NCBI GenBank assembly: GCA_963767645.1 | Contig: CAVYEW010000008.1 | Span: 124,001-188,000 of the forward strand | DNA length: 64,000 bases | From: DATFDN01 sp963767645 | Lineage (GTDB): Bacteria > Pseudomonadota > Alphaproteobacteria > Acetobacterales > Acetobacteraceae | Reading direction: 5' to 3' | In this document: positions 1 through 10,673 of the stretch, piece after piece | Position numbering within the stretch: the stretch's first letter is position 1 | Layout: each line of letters starts with the position of its first letter | Program-made: the position numbers and the translations under genes | Notes under the pieces: model-generated | What the model saw: only the letters and a program-made list of their open reading frames with translations | What the model was told of the DNA's origin: nothing | The model's database searches: none

Positions 1-894
1 GAGCGTGTCTTTCCAGGAGGCAGAATCACCTACCCCGGCATCGGCATCTTCACCCGCACCGACGCACAAGGGCGTATCTTCATCACCGGCGTGATAGCGG
101 ACGCGCCGGGGCAGCAGGCGGGATTACGTGTCGGCGACGAGATCATCGCCGCGGATGGAGCACCGTTCCGCCCGGTGCTGTCCTTCCAGAACAAGGTCGG
201 CAGCCCGGTCGTCCTCTCGATCCGCCGGACTGCCGACGGCCCGATCCAGCCTCTAACGGTGACACCGGCCGCGCTGCAGCCGCACGAGATGTTCCTGCAC
301 GGGCTCCAGGCGAGCGCGCGGCTGATCCCCGCCCGCAATGGCTCGCGGGTCGGCTATGTACACATATGGTCCTACGCCGGTCATGCGTATCAGGACGCCT
401 TGGAGGATTTGATCGGCGAGGGAGAGCTCAAGGATGCCGACACCCTGGTGCTGGATCTGCGCGAGGGCTGGGGCGGAGCGGTGCCGGAGTATCTCGATCT
501 GTTCAATGCTCGGGCTCCGACGATGCAGGTGCGTGGACGCGACGGCCGCACCGAGCTCGACAACGTGAGATGGCGCCGGCCGGCGGCGATGCTGGTGAAC
601 GAGCGTTCGCGCAGCGGCAAGGAAGTGCTCGCGTACGGTTTCAAGAAGTACGGGTTGGGCGAGGTGATCGGCAGCCGCACCGAGGGTGCCGTGCTGGCGG
701 CGACCGCGTTCCTGATGAGCAACGGCGACCTGCTGCTGCTCGCGGTGGACGACGTGCGCGTGGACGGCCAAAAGCTGGAAGGAACAGGGGTCGAGCCGAC
801 GATCCCGGTCCCGTTCGATTCCAGCTACGCCGACGGCCGTGACCCGCAGCTCGACCGCGCGATCGAGGTGCTGTCGCGCAGGGTCGCCGGGTGA
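1..894 (+). CDS. S41-family peptidase with PDZ domain, 5' end outside window
   Basis: The frame is open from the first base, so the N-terminus lies upstream of the window. Residues ~10-75 read as a PDZ domain (GIGIF, then PGQQAGLRVGDEI, the carboxylate-binding and helix region). Residues ~115-290 read as the S41 (C-terminal processing peptidase/tricorn core) catalytic fold: VLDLREGWGG, then the nucleophile region around S203/S205 (ERSRSGKE), then GEVIGSRTEGAV. The family cleaves C-terminal tails or misfolded proteins, usually in the periplasm; a signal peptide cannot be judged because the start is missing. The next gene starts 58 bp downstream on the same strand. Family is clear; substrate is unknown. 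Confidence 0.8.
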   Translation, partial: ERVFPGGRITYPGIGIFTRTDAQGRIFITGVIADAPGQQAGLRVGDEIIAADGAPFRPVLSFQNKVGSPVVLSIRRTADGPIQPLTVTPAALQPHEMFLHGLQASARLIPARNGSRVGYVHIWSYAGHAYQDALEDLIGEGELKDADTLVLDLREGWGGAVPEYLDLFNARAPTMQVRGRDGRTELDNVRWRRPAAMLVNERSRSGKEVLAYGFKKYGLGEVIGSRTEGAVLAATAFLMSNGDLLLLAVDDVRVDGQKLEGTGVEPTIPVPFDSSYADGRDPQLDRAIEVLSRRVAG

Positions 895-952
895 CAGACG
901 AGGGGGGAATGATAGCCTCGAAGCAAGGCGTTCACTCGAAGGGAGAGTTCCC

Positions 953-2185
953 ATGCATATAACCCGGCGCGGCTTCGTCAGCTCGGCAGCTCTCGCTTCC
1001 GCACTGCCGCTGAAGGGGCTGCGCGCCCAGGGCAAGCCAGCCCTCAAGATCGGCGTGCTGAACGATATGTCCGGCACCTATCGCGATGTCAGCGGCCCGG
1101 GCTCGGTCGCGTGCGTGCGGCAGGCGGTCCAAGATTTCGGCGTGTCCGGGAAGGGATTCACCGTCGATGTTCTGGTCGGCGACCACCAGAACAAGCCCGA
1201 TGTCGGGGTCAGCATCACGCGCCAGTGGTTCGATCGCGACGGCGTGGACGTGATAGTGGACGTGCCGACTTCCTCGGTCGCGCTCGCGGTGGCGAACGTC
1301 GCCCGGGAAAAGAACAAGGTCTACATCAACTCCGGCGGGGCGACGACCGACCTCACCGGCTCACAGTGCAACGCGAACACGCTGCACTGGACCTACGACA
1401 CCTACATGCTCGCCCGCTCCACCGGCGCGGCCACCGTGAAGACGGGCGGCAACACCTGGTTCTTCATCACCGCCAACTACGTGTTCGGCCAGCAGCTGCA
1501 GCGCGATACCTCCAGCTTCGTGACCAAGGCCGGCGGCAAGGTGCTCGGCAGCGCGCTCTATCCGTTTCCCGAAACAACCGATTTCTCCTCCTATCTGATT
1601 CAGGCGCAGGCAAGCCGCGCCAAGGTGGTCGGCTTCGCCAACGCGGGCGACGATGCCGTGAACAGCATCAAGCAGGCGCACGAGTTCGGGCTGACCGACA
1701 GCGGCGCGACGCTTGCCGGGCTGCTGGTCATCATCAACGTCGTGCATGCGCTGACGCTGCCGACGGCGCAAGGCTTGCTGCTGACGGAGAGCTTCTACTG
1801 GGACCTGAACGACCGCACCCGCGCCTTCACCGGCCGGGTCAAGCCGAAGATGAACAACGCGCCGCCCAACATGGAGCAGGCGGGCTGCTACTCGGGGGTC
1901 CTGCATTACCTCAAGGCGGTCGAGGCGATGGGAGTCGCCGCCGCGAAGGCAAACGGCGCGGCCACCGTGGCGCAGATGAAGAAGATGCCGGTGGATGACG
2001 ACGTGTTCGGGCAGACCACGGTGCGCGAGGATGGCCGGCACTTGGTGCCGGCCTACCTGTTCCAGGTGAAGAAGCCGTCCGAGAGCAAGGCGCCGTGGGA
2101 CTACTACAAGCTTGTGGCGACCACGCCGCCCGACGAGGCCGCGCCGCCTTTGGCGGAGGAGCATTGCGCCTTGGTCAAGAGCTGA
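953..2185 (+). CDS. ABC transporter substrate-binding protein, branched-chain amino-acid (type I) fold
   Basis: A 410-residue periplasmic binding protein of the Leu/Ile/Val-type (HAAT) family. The ATG at 953 follows a GA-rich ribosome site (gaagggagag) and gives an N-terminus with a twin-arginine-like signal (TRRGFVSSAALASALP, cut near LRAQG). The mature part begins KIGVLNDMSGTYRDVSGPG, the usual start of this fold, and later has VGFANAGDDAVNSIKQA in the ligand cleft region. The frame is open further upstream, but that extension overlaps the preceding gene and would bury the signal peptide. No permease or ATPase gene lies nearby, so it is an orphan binding protein. It ends 10 bp from the convergent mtlK-like gene. 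The ligand cannot be told from sequence. Confidence 0.9.
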   Translation: MHITRRGFVSSAALASALPLKGLRAQGKPALKIGVLNDMSGTYRDVSGPGSVACVRQAVQDFGVSGKGFTVDVLVGDHQNKPDVGVSITRQWFDRDGVDVIVDVPTSSVALAVANVAREKNKVYINSGGATTDLTGSQCNANTLHWTYDTYMLARSTGAATVKTGGNTWFFITANYVFGQQLQRDTSSFVTKAGGKVLGSALYPFPETTDFSSYLIQAQASRAKVVGFANAGDDAVNSIKQAHEFGLTDSGATLAGLLVIINVVHALTLPTAQGLLLTESFYWDLNDRTRAFTGRVKPKMNNAPPNMEQAGCYSGVLHYLKAVEAMGVAAAKANGAATVAQMKKMPVDDDVFGQTTVREDGRHLVPAYLFQVKKPSESKAPWDYYKLVATTPPDEAAPPLAEEHCALVKS

Positions 2186-2195
2186 GACGCGGCGC

Positions 2196-3677
2196 TCAAA
2201 ACCCCAGCGTCTCCGCCGCACGTTGCAGCGTGGCCCGGCTGCCCGCCTGGTAGAGCGAGGCGAGCCATTTGCCCGTTGCGCGTACGAGGCGCGGGTCCTG
2301 GCCCAGGCTGCCGAAGAGCGGCTCGATCGCGAGCATCGGGCGCGGGTCGCTGCCCCCCTCGACGGCCTTCTCGGCCAGCAGGTCGGCGAGCGGATGGCGG
2401 ATCTCGATCGCTTGGCCGCTCTCGTCCACGCCGCGCATCCGGCGCATCCAGGCCGCAAGGGCAAGCGACAGCAGCTCGACCTCGCCGCCCGAGTCCAGGC
2501 GGTCGCGGATCGGATCGACCAGCACATTGAGCGGCGCATCGGTGTTGACCCGCTCAACCGTGTCCTTGATCGCGGGATTTGCGAAGCGCTCGATCAGGGT
2601 CCGCTTATAGGCGGCTATGTCGATGCCCGGCACCGGGGCGAGCGTGGGGCCGGTCTCGCGGTCCATCAGCGCGGCCATGTAGCGCCGCATGAGCGGATCG
2701 GCCATCGCCTCGTCGATATAGACATAGCCGGCCAGCCGCCCCAACCCGGCGACCGCGAGGTGGCTGCCGTTCAGCAGGCGCAGCTTCATGAACTCGTAGG
2801 GCGTCACGTCGGCCACGAATTGCGCGCCGACCTCCTCCCAGGCCGGGCGGCCCTGCACGAACCGGTCCTCGATCACCCATTGCGTGAAGGTTTCGGCGAA
2901 CACGGGCCAGGCATCGGCGATACCGTAGCGGTTGGCGAGCTCGGCAACGTCCTCCCGGGCAGTGACCGGGGTGATGCGATCGACCATGGTGTTGGGGAAG
3001 TCCGCGTGCTCCTCGATCCAGGAGGCGAGCGCGGGCTCGCGCAACTTGGCCAGCGAGAGCACCGCCTCGCGCAGCACGTTGCCGTTGTGCTGGATGTTGT
3101 CGCAGCTCAGCGCGGTGAAGGCCGGCTCTCCTGATTCCTTGCGGCGCCGGTAGGCCTCGACGATGACGCCGACGGCGCTGCGCGGCTGGGCGGGATTGGC
3201 GAGATCCATGCGGATCAGCTTGTGGTCGGGATCGAGCCGCTTCGTCGCCCGATTGAGGCAATAGCCGTTCTCGGTCACGGTCAGGCTGACGATGCGGATT
3301 TCCGGCCGGCTGATCGCCTCCAGCAGCTCGGTCGAGGAGGCGCCCGCATAGATGATGCGCGCCAGTGAGCCGATGACGGAGACCTGTTCTTCCGCGGCGC
3401 TGCGCTCGACCAGCGTGTAGAGCCCGTCCTGCGGCACGAGGCTGTCTCGCATCCGCTCATCGGCGGGGAGGAGGCCGGCGCCGACGATGCCCCAATGCCG
3501 GCTGTCGCCCCGGCGCTCCATCAGGTCGTGCGTGTAGCGGGCCATGTGCGCGCGGTGGAAGTTGCCGAGGCCGAGATGCACGATGCCCGGCGTGACGGTG
3601 GCCGGGTCGTAGCCGGGAACACGCACCGGCGACTGCAGCTTGCCAAGGTTGCTACGGTTCAGCGCGACTGCGTTCAT
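2196..3677 (-). CDS. mtlK: Mannitol 2-dehydrogenase family protein (polyol-specific long-chain dehydrogenase)
   Basis: A 493-residue NAD(P)-dependent polyol dehydrogenase that would oxidise D-mannitol to fructose, or D-arabinitol/sorbitol to the matching ketose. The nucleotide-binding start (GIVHLGLGNFHRAHMARY, ~residues 32-49) and the catalytic K-x4-N-x2-H signature (KLRLLNGSHLA) are both present; the length is normal. It follows xylB with a 16-bp gap, so the two are likely co-transcribed. The ketose made here can be phosphorylated by the kinase or by housekeeping enzymes. The divergent polyol ABC transporter supports the role. The exact polyol is not determined by sequence; fructuronate reductases share the fold but fit less well. 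Confidence 0.9.
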   Translation of the reverse strand: MNAVALNRSNLGKLQSPVRVPGYDPATVTPGIVHLGLGNFHRAHMARYTHDLMERRGDSRHWGIVGAGLLPADERMRDSLVPQDGLYTLVERSAAEEQVSVIGSLARIIYAGASSTELLEAISRPEIRIVSLTVTENGYCLNRATKRLDPDHKLIRMDLANPAQPRSAVGVIVEAYRRRKESGEPAFTALSCDNIQHNGNVLREAVLSLAKLREPALASWIEEHADFPNTMVDRITPVTAREDVAELANRYGIADAWPVFAETFTQWVIEDRFVQGRPAWEEVGAQFVADVTPYEFMKLRLLNGSHLAVAGLGRLAGYVYIDEAMADPLMRRYMAALMDRETGPTLAPVPGIDIAAYKRTLIERFANPAIKDTVERVNTDAPLNVLVDPIRDRLDSGGEVELLSLALAAWMRRMRGVDESGQAIEIRHPLADLLAEKAVEGGSDPRPMLAIEPLFGSLGQDPRLVRATGKWLASLYQAGSRATLQRAAETLGF

Positions 3678-3693
3678 GGGCGGATGCCTCGGT

Positions 3694-5166
3694 TCATGAT
3701 CGGCTTCGGCCGGGATGGGCGGCCTGCGAAAGCGCGGGGTAGAGCGCGCGGTAGCGGGCGAGGCGGGCCGTATAGGCGTCGGCCAGGGCTGGGTCCGGCA
3801 GGACCGTCTCCGCGCGGACCGGCCGGGTGCAGACCGCCTGTGGCGCCTCCCCGGTCACGGCAAGGCGGGCGAGGCGGGCAGCCCCGAACGCGCCGCCATA
3901 CTCGCCCTCGGCCGGGAGGTGCAGCGTGATGCCGAGCGCGGCGGCGATGATCGAGACCCAGGTGCGGCTGCGCGAGCCGCCGCCGATCACGTCCGCCTCG
4001 GCGATCACCGTGCCGGAGGCGGCGATCGCGTCCAGGCAGTCGCGGAAGGAGAAGGCGACGCCCTCCAACACCGCCTGGGTCAACGTGCTGCGGTCCGCAT
4101 CGTGCGACAGCTCCGTAAAGGCGCCGCGGATCGTGCCATCATTGTGGGGCGTCCGCTCGCCGGAGAGGTAGGGCAGGAACAACGCGCCGGCGGGTGCCCC
4201 CGGCGGCCCTACCTCGGCGAGTAGCGCCGCCTCCGATCGGCCCGTGACCTTTGCCCACCAGCCGAGCGAGGCGGCGGCGGAGAGGGTGACACCCATCTGG
4301 TGCCAGGTGCCCGGCAGCGCATGGCAGAAGGCATGTACCGCCGCCTGCGGGTAGGGAATGAACCGCCCCGTCGTGGCCCAGAGCACGCCCGACGTGCCGA
4401 GCGAGACGAAGGCGCTGCCTGGGGCGATGGCGCCAAGCCCGACCGCGCCCGCCGCATTGTCCCCGGCGCCGCCGGCGAGGATCGGCGGCCGCTCCATGCC
4501 CCAGCGCGCGGCGAGGTCGGGGCGCAGCGTGCCGGCCGGCGCGCTGCCCTCGACGAGGCGCGGCATGGAATCGCGCCCGAGCCCGGTCGCCGCGAGCGCC
4601 GCATCCGACCAGTCCCGCGCACCGACATCCAGCCAGAGCGTGCCGGAGGCGTCCGACATGTCCTCGATCCGCTCGCCGGTCAGGCGGAAGCGGACCCAGG
4701 CCTTGGGCAGCAGGACATGGGCCGTGCGGGCAAAAATGTCGGGCTCGTGCTTGCGGACCCACAGCAGCTTGGGCGCAGTGAAGCCGGGCATGGCGATGTT
4801 GCCGGTGACGGCGCGCAGCGCGGGGAACGCCTGCTCCAGCTCGCGACACTCTTCCATCGCGCGGACGTCGTTCCACAGGATCGCCGGGCGCAGCACCTCG
4901 CCCGCCCGGTCGAGCAGCACCGCGCCGTGCATCTGGCCGGAGAGGCCGATCGCCCGCACCGCAGCGACCTCGCGCGGCCGCTCGGCCCGCAGCGCGTCCA
5001 CCGCGGCGAGCAGTGCCTCCCACCACTCTCGCGGGTCCTGCTCGCTATGGCCCGGAGCCGGCCGCGTGATGCCGAGCGCGCGCGTGGCGCTGGCAAGGAC
5101 ACGCTGCTCGCCGTCCACCAGCAGCGCCTTGACCGAGGAAGTGCCGAAATCCAGTCCGATGAACAC
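3694..5166 (-). CDS. xylB: Xylulokinase (FGGY family)
   Basis: A 490-residue FGGY carbohydrate kinase that phosphorylates D-xylulose (or a related ketose) with ATP. The GTG at 5166 is chosen because the protein then begins VFIGLDFGTSSVKALLVDG, exactly the ATPase-fold start; the frame is open 36 codons further upstream, but that stretch is arginine/proline-rich and unlike the family. Other marks are GLSGQMHGAVLLD, GGAGDNAAGAVGLG and GGGSRSRTW (adenosine site). It heads a two-gene unit with the mannitol dehydrogenase and is divergent from the polyol transporter. It would feed xylulose (from arabinitol or xylitol oxidation) into the pentose-phosphate pathway. Confidence 0.92.
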   Translation of the reverse strand: MFIGLDFGTSSVKALLVDGEQRVLASATRALGITRPAPGHSEQDPREWWEALLAAVDALRAERPREVAAVRAIGLSGQMHGAVLLDRAGEVLRPAILWNDVRAMEECRELEQAFPALRAVTGNIAMPGFTAPKLLWVRKHEPDIFARTAHVLLPKAWVRFRLTGERIEDMSDASGTLWLDVGARDWSDAALAATGLGRDSMPRLVEGSAPAGTLRPDLAARWGMERPPILAGGAGDNAAGAVGLGAIAPGSAFVSLGTSGVLWATTGRFIPYPQAAVHAFCHALPGTWHQMGVTLSAAASLGWWAKVTGRSEAALLAEVGPPGAPAGALFLPYLSGERTPHNDGTIRGAFTELSHDADRSTLTQAVLEGVAFSFRDCLDAIAASGTVIAEADVIGGGSRSRTWVSIIAAALGITLHLPAEGEYGGAFGAARLARLAVTGEAPQAVCTRPVRAETVLPDPALADAYTARLARYRALYPALSQAAHPGRSRS

Positions 5167-5300
5167 TTGGCGACAGTACACCCCAGGCGAGGGTCGCGCG
5201 AGACCACACGGAGCGAGGCGCCACAGCCAGGGGGGCTTGACGCACCGGCTCCAAAGCTGATTCTTCGCCGGCAAACAATGGAATACAGGGGAGACGCAAG
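5167..5300. promoter_or_regulatory. Divergent control region of the polyol locus
   Basis: This 134-bp gap separates the divergent xylB-mtlK unit from the transporter genes, so promoters for both must lie here or just inside the genes. TTGACG at 5237-5242 could be a -35 box for the transporter, but the matching -10 position (ATTCTT) is weak. No regulator gene and no clear operator palindrome are visible. Confidence 0.4.
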
Positions 5301-6615
5301 ATGGGCCTGGGACGGTTGACGGCGGCCTCGCTGCTGGCGGTAGGGGTGACAGCTCTGTCCGTTCCGGCGCCTGCGGAGACGATCACGGTGGCGACCGTGA
5401 ACAACTCTCAGATGATCGTGATGCAGAAGCTCTCCTCCCAGTGGGAGAAGCAGACGGGAAACAGCATCAACTGGGTCGTGCTGGAGGAAAACGTTCTCCG
5501 TCAGCGCGTGACGACCGACATCGCGACCAAGGGCGGTCAGTTCGATGTCATGACGATCGGCTCCTACGAGACGCCGATCTGGGGCAAGCAGAACTGGCTC
5601 ACGGCCGTGGGCGACTTCCCTGCCTCTTACGACTACAACGACATCTTCCCGAGCGTCCGGAGTGCGCTCAGCGTGAACGGGAAGCTCTACGCGGTGCCGT
5701 TCTATGCCGAAAGCTCGTTCACCTATTACCGAAAGGACCTGTTCGATCAGGCGGGGCTGAAGATGCCGCAGCAGCCCAGCTACGACGACGTGGACAAGTT
5801 CGCCAAGGCGCTCACCAACAAGGCCAAGGAGCAATACGGCATCTGCCTGCGCGGCAAGCCGGGCTGGGGCGAGAACATGGCCTATTTCGACACGCTCGTG
5901 AACACCGAGGGCGGGCGGTGGTTCGACGAGCAGTGGAAGCCGCAGCTCACCACCCAGCCCTGGCATGATGCGCTCACCTTCTACATCCACCTGCTGCGCG
6001 ACTACGGCCCGCCGGGCGCGAGCTCGAACGGGTTCAACGAGAACCAGGCACTATTCGCCACCGGCAAGTGCGCGATGTGGATCGACGCGACATCAGGGGC
6101 TGGGTTCATCTACGACCCGAGCACCAGCCAAGTGGCCGGCAAGGTCGACTTCGCGCCGGCGCCGATCGCCAAGGTGCCGAACGGGTCGCACTGGTTCTGG
6201 GCCTGGGCGCTCGCGATCCCGAGCAGCTCGAAGAAGGCCGCGACAGCCAAGTCGTTCCTGCAATGGGCGACATCGAAGCAATATGTCACGCTGGTTGGCC
6301 AATCGGCAGGCTGGACGGTGGCGCCTCCCGGGTACTCGCCAATCCACCTATGCCAACCCGGACTACCTGAAGGCGGCGCCCTTCGCCGGGGCCGTGGAGC
6401 AGGCGATCAAGACGGCGGACCTGCAGCATCCGACGGCGCAGCCGGTGCCCTATACCGGCATCCAATATGTCGCGATCCCGGAGTTCCAGGCGATCGGCAC
6501 CACGGTGGGCCAGCTCATTGCCGGCGCGCTGACCGGCCGCAGCACCGTGGACAACACGCTCAAGGAGGCTCAGACGCAGGTCAACAGCGTCATGCAGCAG
6601 TCGGGGTATCAGTGA
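5301..6615 (+). pseudogene. smoE: Sorbitol/mannitol ABC transporter binding protein, frameshifted near 6330
   Basis: An extracellular solute-binding protein of family 1, of the SmoE/MtlE polyol type. The ATG at 5301 has a purine-rich site upstream (ggggagacg) and gives a signal peptide (MGLGRLTAASLLAVGVTALS, cut after PAPAE). The first frame runs through WFWAWALAIPSSSKK and SAGWTVAPPG, then loses homology. Removing one G of the GGG at 6330-6332 restores PPGTRQSTYANPDYLKAAPF and the true C-terminus VMQQSGYQ, ending at 6615, one base before the permease GTG. The gene is therefore full length apart from one extra base. It may be a pseudogene or a sequence error; the intact neighbours favour error. 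Confidence 0.85.
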
Positions 6616-6616
6616 C

Positions 6617-7558
6617 GTGAGCGGCAGCGTTCCGGCCAGGTCCGTAACGGCGGCCCCGCCTGCAAGGGGCCGACGCCGGGCCCCGCGCGAGGGGCTGGGC
6701 GGCCGGGTCAACACGCTTCCCCTGGTTGCGCCCTCGGTCGGCGTGCTGCTGCTCTGGACCTTCGTCCCCCTCGGACTGACGATCTGGTATTCGCTGCTGC
6801 GCTACAACCTGCTCAACCCGCTGATCCACGGCTTCGCGGGCCTCAACAATTACCGCTTCCTGTTCCAGGACCCGACGCTCTACACCTCCTTGTTCGTCAC
6901 GGTCGTGCTGGTCTGCGCCGTGCTCGCCGTCTCGGTCGGGCTCGGGGCGGTGCTGGCGGCGGTATTCCAGGCCGAGTTTCCCGGGCGCGGCTTCGCCCGC
7001 GTGTTGATGATCTCGCCTTTCTTCGTGATGCCGACAGTCAGCGCGCTGATCTGGAAGAACCTGCTCATGCAGCCCGTCAACGGGCTGTTCGCCTATTTCG
7101 CGCGCTCGGTCGGCCTCGCGCCCTTCGACTGGTTCGGGCAGGCGCCGCTGGCCTCGGTCATCCTGATCGTGTGCTGGGAGTGGCTGCCCTTCGCGTTCCT
7201 GATCCTGTTGACGGCGCTGCAATCGCTCGACGACGAGCAGCTGGAGGCGGCGCGGCTCGACGGCGCCGGGGCGGTTGCGACCTTCCTCTATATCCAGGTG
7301 CCGCACATGGGCCGCGCGATCAGCGTGGTCGTGATGATGGAGACGATCTTCCTGCTCGGCATCTTCGCCGAGATCTACGTCACCACCGCGGGCGGGCCCG
7401 GCGCCGCGACCACCAATCTCGCCTTCCTGATCTATCAGCGGGCGCTGCTCGCCTTCAACGTGGGCGGCGCGTCGGCCGCGGGGGTCATCGCCATCGTGCT
7501 CGCCAATCTCATGGCCATGTTCCTGGTGCGTACCGTCGCAAAGAGGCTCGACGTATGA
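6617..7558 (+). CDS. smoF: Polyol/sugar ABC transporter permease, first subunit
   Basis: A 313-residue inner-membrane permease of the MalF/UgpA type. Hydrophobic spans start at PLVAPSVGVLLLWTFVPLGL. The cytoplasmic EAA loop that docks the ATPase is visible as EAARLDGAGAVATFLYIQVPHM (E-A-x3-D-G). The GTG start at 6617 is one base after the stop of the binding-protein gene, and the stop overlaps the next permease as ATGA (7555-7558). A Pro/Arg-rich stretch of ~30 residues precedes the first membrane span, which is usual for MalF-type subunits. It forms the pore with the next gene product. Confidence 0.9.
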   Translation: MSGSVPARSVTAAPPARGRRRAPREGLGGRVNTLPLVAPSVGVLLLWTFVPLGLTIWYSLLRYNLLNPLIHGFAGLNNYRFLFQDPTLYTSLFVTVVLVCAVLAVSVGLGAVLAAVFQAEFPGRGFARVLMISPFFVMPTVSALIWKNLLMQPVNGLFAYFARSVGLAPFDWFGQAPLASVILIVCWEWLPFAFLILLTALQSLDDEQLEAARLDGAGAVATFLYIQVPHMGRAISVVVMMETIFLLGIFAEIYVTTAGGPGAATTNLAFLIYQRALLAFNVGGASAAGVIAIVLANLMAMFLVRTVAKRLDV

Positions 7559-8382
7559 CCCGCGCCGGGGAGCCGAAGACGAACTGGGTCGCCGGCGCGA
7601 TCGCCTGGATCGTGGCGCTGGCGATGTTCTTCCCGATCTTCTGGATGGTGCTTGCCTCCTTCAAGACGGAGGTGGTCGCCGTGGCGACGCCGCCCCAACT
7701 GTTCTTCACGCCGACCGTCGAGAACTATCGGGAGATCTTCGACCGCGCGAACTATCTCGTCTTCGCCTGGAACAGCATCGCCATCTCCTTGGGCGCGACG
7801 GCGCTCGCGCTGATCCTCGCCGTTCCGGCCGCCTTCGCCATGGCTTTCTATCCGGGTCCGCGCACGCGCGGCACGCTGCTCTGGATGCTGTCGACGAAGA
7901 TGCTGCCGGCGGTGGGCGTGCTGATGCCGATCTATCTGATCGTGCGCAGCGCCGGGCTGCTCGACACCAAGACGGGCCTCATCATCATCTACGTGCTCAG
8001 CAATCTGCCGATCGCGGTCTGGATGCTGTTCACCTTCTTCCGCGAGATGCCCAAGGACATCATCGAGGCGAGCCGCATCGATGGGGCGAACGTCACCCAG
8101 GCGATCGTGCATGTGCTGCTGCCGCTGGTCTCGCCCGGCATCGCCTCCACCGCGCTGCTCAGCATCATCCTGTGCTGGAACGAGGCATTCTGGAGCCTGA
8201 ACCTGACGGCGCACGAGGCGGCGCCGCTCACCGCCTTCATCGCCTCGTTCTCGGCGCCGCAGGGCCTGTTCTGGGCCAAGCTCTCGGCCGCCTCCACCCT
8301 CGCCATCGCCCCCATCCTGATATTCGGCTGGGTAAGCCAGCGCCAGCTCGTGCGCGGGCTGACGTTCGGGGCGGTCAAGTGA
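7555..8382 (+). CDS. smoG: Polyol/sugar ABC transporter permease, second subunit
   Basis: A 275-residue MalG/UgpE-type permease. The ATG at 7555 overlaps the smoF stop, indicating translational coupling, and the protein begins with a short arm then WVAGAIAWIVALAMFFPIFW. The EAA loop is EASRIDGANVTQAIVHVLLPL. It ends QRQLVRGLTFGAVK, a common C-terminus in this subfamily. The frame is open further 5', but that part overlaps smoF and is not family-like. The ATP-hydrolysing subunit (SmoK/MsmX type) that must power it is not in the locus or anywhere in the window. Confidence 0.9.
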   Translation: MTRAGEPKTNWVAGAIAWIVALAMFFPIFWMVLASFKTEVVAVATPPQLFFTPTVENYREIFDRANYLVFAWNSIAISLGATALALILAVPAAFAMAFYPGPRTRGTLLWMLSTKMLPAVGVLMPIYLIVRSAGLLDTKTGLIIIYVLSNLPIAVWMLFTFFREMPKDIIEASRIDGANVTQAIVHVLLPLVSPGIASTALLSIILCWNEAFWSLNLTAHEAAPLTAFIASFSAPQGLFWAKLSAASTLAIAPILIFGWVSQRQLVRGLTFGAVK

Positions 8383-8429
8383 ACGGCGCGCGCCATGTGT
8401 CGTGACCCGCAGGCGACAGGAATCCGCGG

Positions 8430-9200
8430 ATGAGGCTGAAGGGAAAGGTTGCCGTCGTGACGGGCGGCGCGCGCGGGATCGGCTATGCGATCTGCGAGCG
8501 CTACGCCGCGGAGGGTGCGCGGGTCGCTATCGCCGACCTCAATGAGAGAGACGCCACAGCGGCGGCGGCTGCGATCGGACGAGGCGCCCTGGGCGTCGCG
8601 GTCGATGTGACAGATCAGGACTCGATCGACCGGCTCGTGGCCACTGTGGTCCGCGAGGCGGGCCGGGTCGATGTGCTGGTGAACAACGCCGGCGTCTTTG
8701 AAATGGCGCCGATCCTGGAGATCACGCGCGAGAGCTACGACAAGGTGTTCGCGGTCAACGTTCAGGGGCTGCTCTTCACCCTGCAGGCCATCGCACGGCA
8801 GATGGTGCATCAGGGCCAGGGCGGGAAGATCATCAACTTCGCGTCCCAGGCCGGCCGGCGCGGGGAGGCGCTGGTCGCCGTGTATTGTGCGTCGAAGGCG
8901 GCGGTGATCAGCATTACCCAGAGCGCCGGGCTCGCGCTGATCAAGCACGGCATCAACGTCAACGCCATCGCGCCGGGCGTGGTCGAGACGCCGATGTGGG
9001 ACCAGGTGGACGCGCTGTTCGCCCGCTACGAGAACCTGCCGCTTGGCGAGAAGAAGCGGCAGGTCGGCCTCGCCGTCCCCTACGGGCGCATGGGCAGGCC
9101 GGCGGATATGGCCGGCGCGGCGGTGTTCCTGGCGAGCGAGGATGCCGACTACGTCGTCGCACAGACCCTGAACGTCGATGGCGGCAACTGGATGAATTAG
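8430..9200 (+). CDS. smoS: Short-chain dehydrogenase, sorbitol (L-iditol 2-) dehydrogenase type
   Basis: A 256-residue classical SDR. The NAD site TGGARGIGYA (~residues 11-20), the structural VNNAGVF, the catalytic serine region INFASQAG and the YxxxK pair (VYCASKAA) are all present. The C-terminal motif YVVAQTLNVDGGNWMN is typical of sorbitol/galactitol dehydrogenases. It would oxidise sorbitol to fructose or galactitol to tagatose with NAD+. It lies 47 bp after the permease gene in the same direction, so it belongs to the polyol operon. The symbol rests on this context plus the SmoS-like sequence; the substrate is inferred. Confidence 0.85.
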   Translation: MRLKGKVAVVTGGARGIGYAICERYAAEGARVAIADLNERDATAAAAAIGRGALGVAVDVTDQDSIDRLVATVVREAGRVDVLVNNAGVFEMAPILEITRESYDKVFAVNVQGLLFTLQAIARQMVHQGQGGKIINFASQAGRRGEALVAVYCASKAAVISITQSAGLALIKHGINVNAIAPGVVETPMWDQVDALFARYENLPLGEKKRQVGLAVPYGRMGRPADMAGAAVFLASEDADYVVAQTLNVDGGNWMN

Positions 9201-9233
9201 GGGCGCACGAGAGGATAGAGGGGGCAGATTTCG

Positions 9234-10441
<1,208 letters not shown>

Positions 10442-10461
10442 TTCCTGCGCGCGAACCGGGG

Positions 10462-10659
10462 TCAGGCGTCGCCGACGATCTCGGTCACGCGCCCGGTACC
10501 CCCGCAATCGGGACAGGGCTGATCCTGGACCGAGCCGGTTCCGTGGCACTTGGGGCAGGTATTCTCCGCCGTTTGTGCGGAGCCTGGAGCCGCCTCGTCC
10601 CCCGGGTTCGTGGCCGGCGCTCCTGGCACGACCGTGCCATCCTGGGTCTTGCTCGTCAT
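10462..10659 (-). CDS. Small DnaJ-type zinc-knuckle protein
   Basis: A 65-residue protein whose second half holds two CxxCxGxG motifs, CPKCHGTGSV and CPDCGGTGRV, the zinc-binding repeat of DnaJ. The first half is a low-complexity, Ala/Pro/Gly-rich acidic arm. The ATG at 10659 has a good ribosome site (aaggaacc) 5 bases ahead, and the gene starts 14 bp after the hypothetical gene upstream, so it is the third gene of the permease operon. Stand-alone peptides of this kind occur widely; their function is generally unknown. A zinc-bound interaction module is likely; catalysis is not. Confidence 0.75.
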   Translation of the reverse strand: MTSKTQDGTVVPGAPATNPGDEAAPGSAQTAENTCPKCHGTGSVQDQPCPDCGGTGRVTEIVGDA

Positions 10660-10673
10660 CTCCGGTTCCTTGC

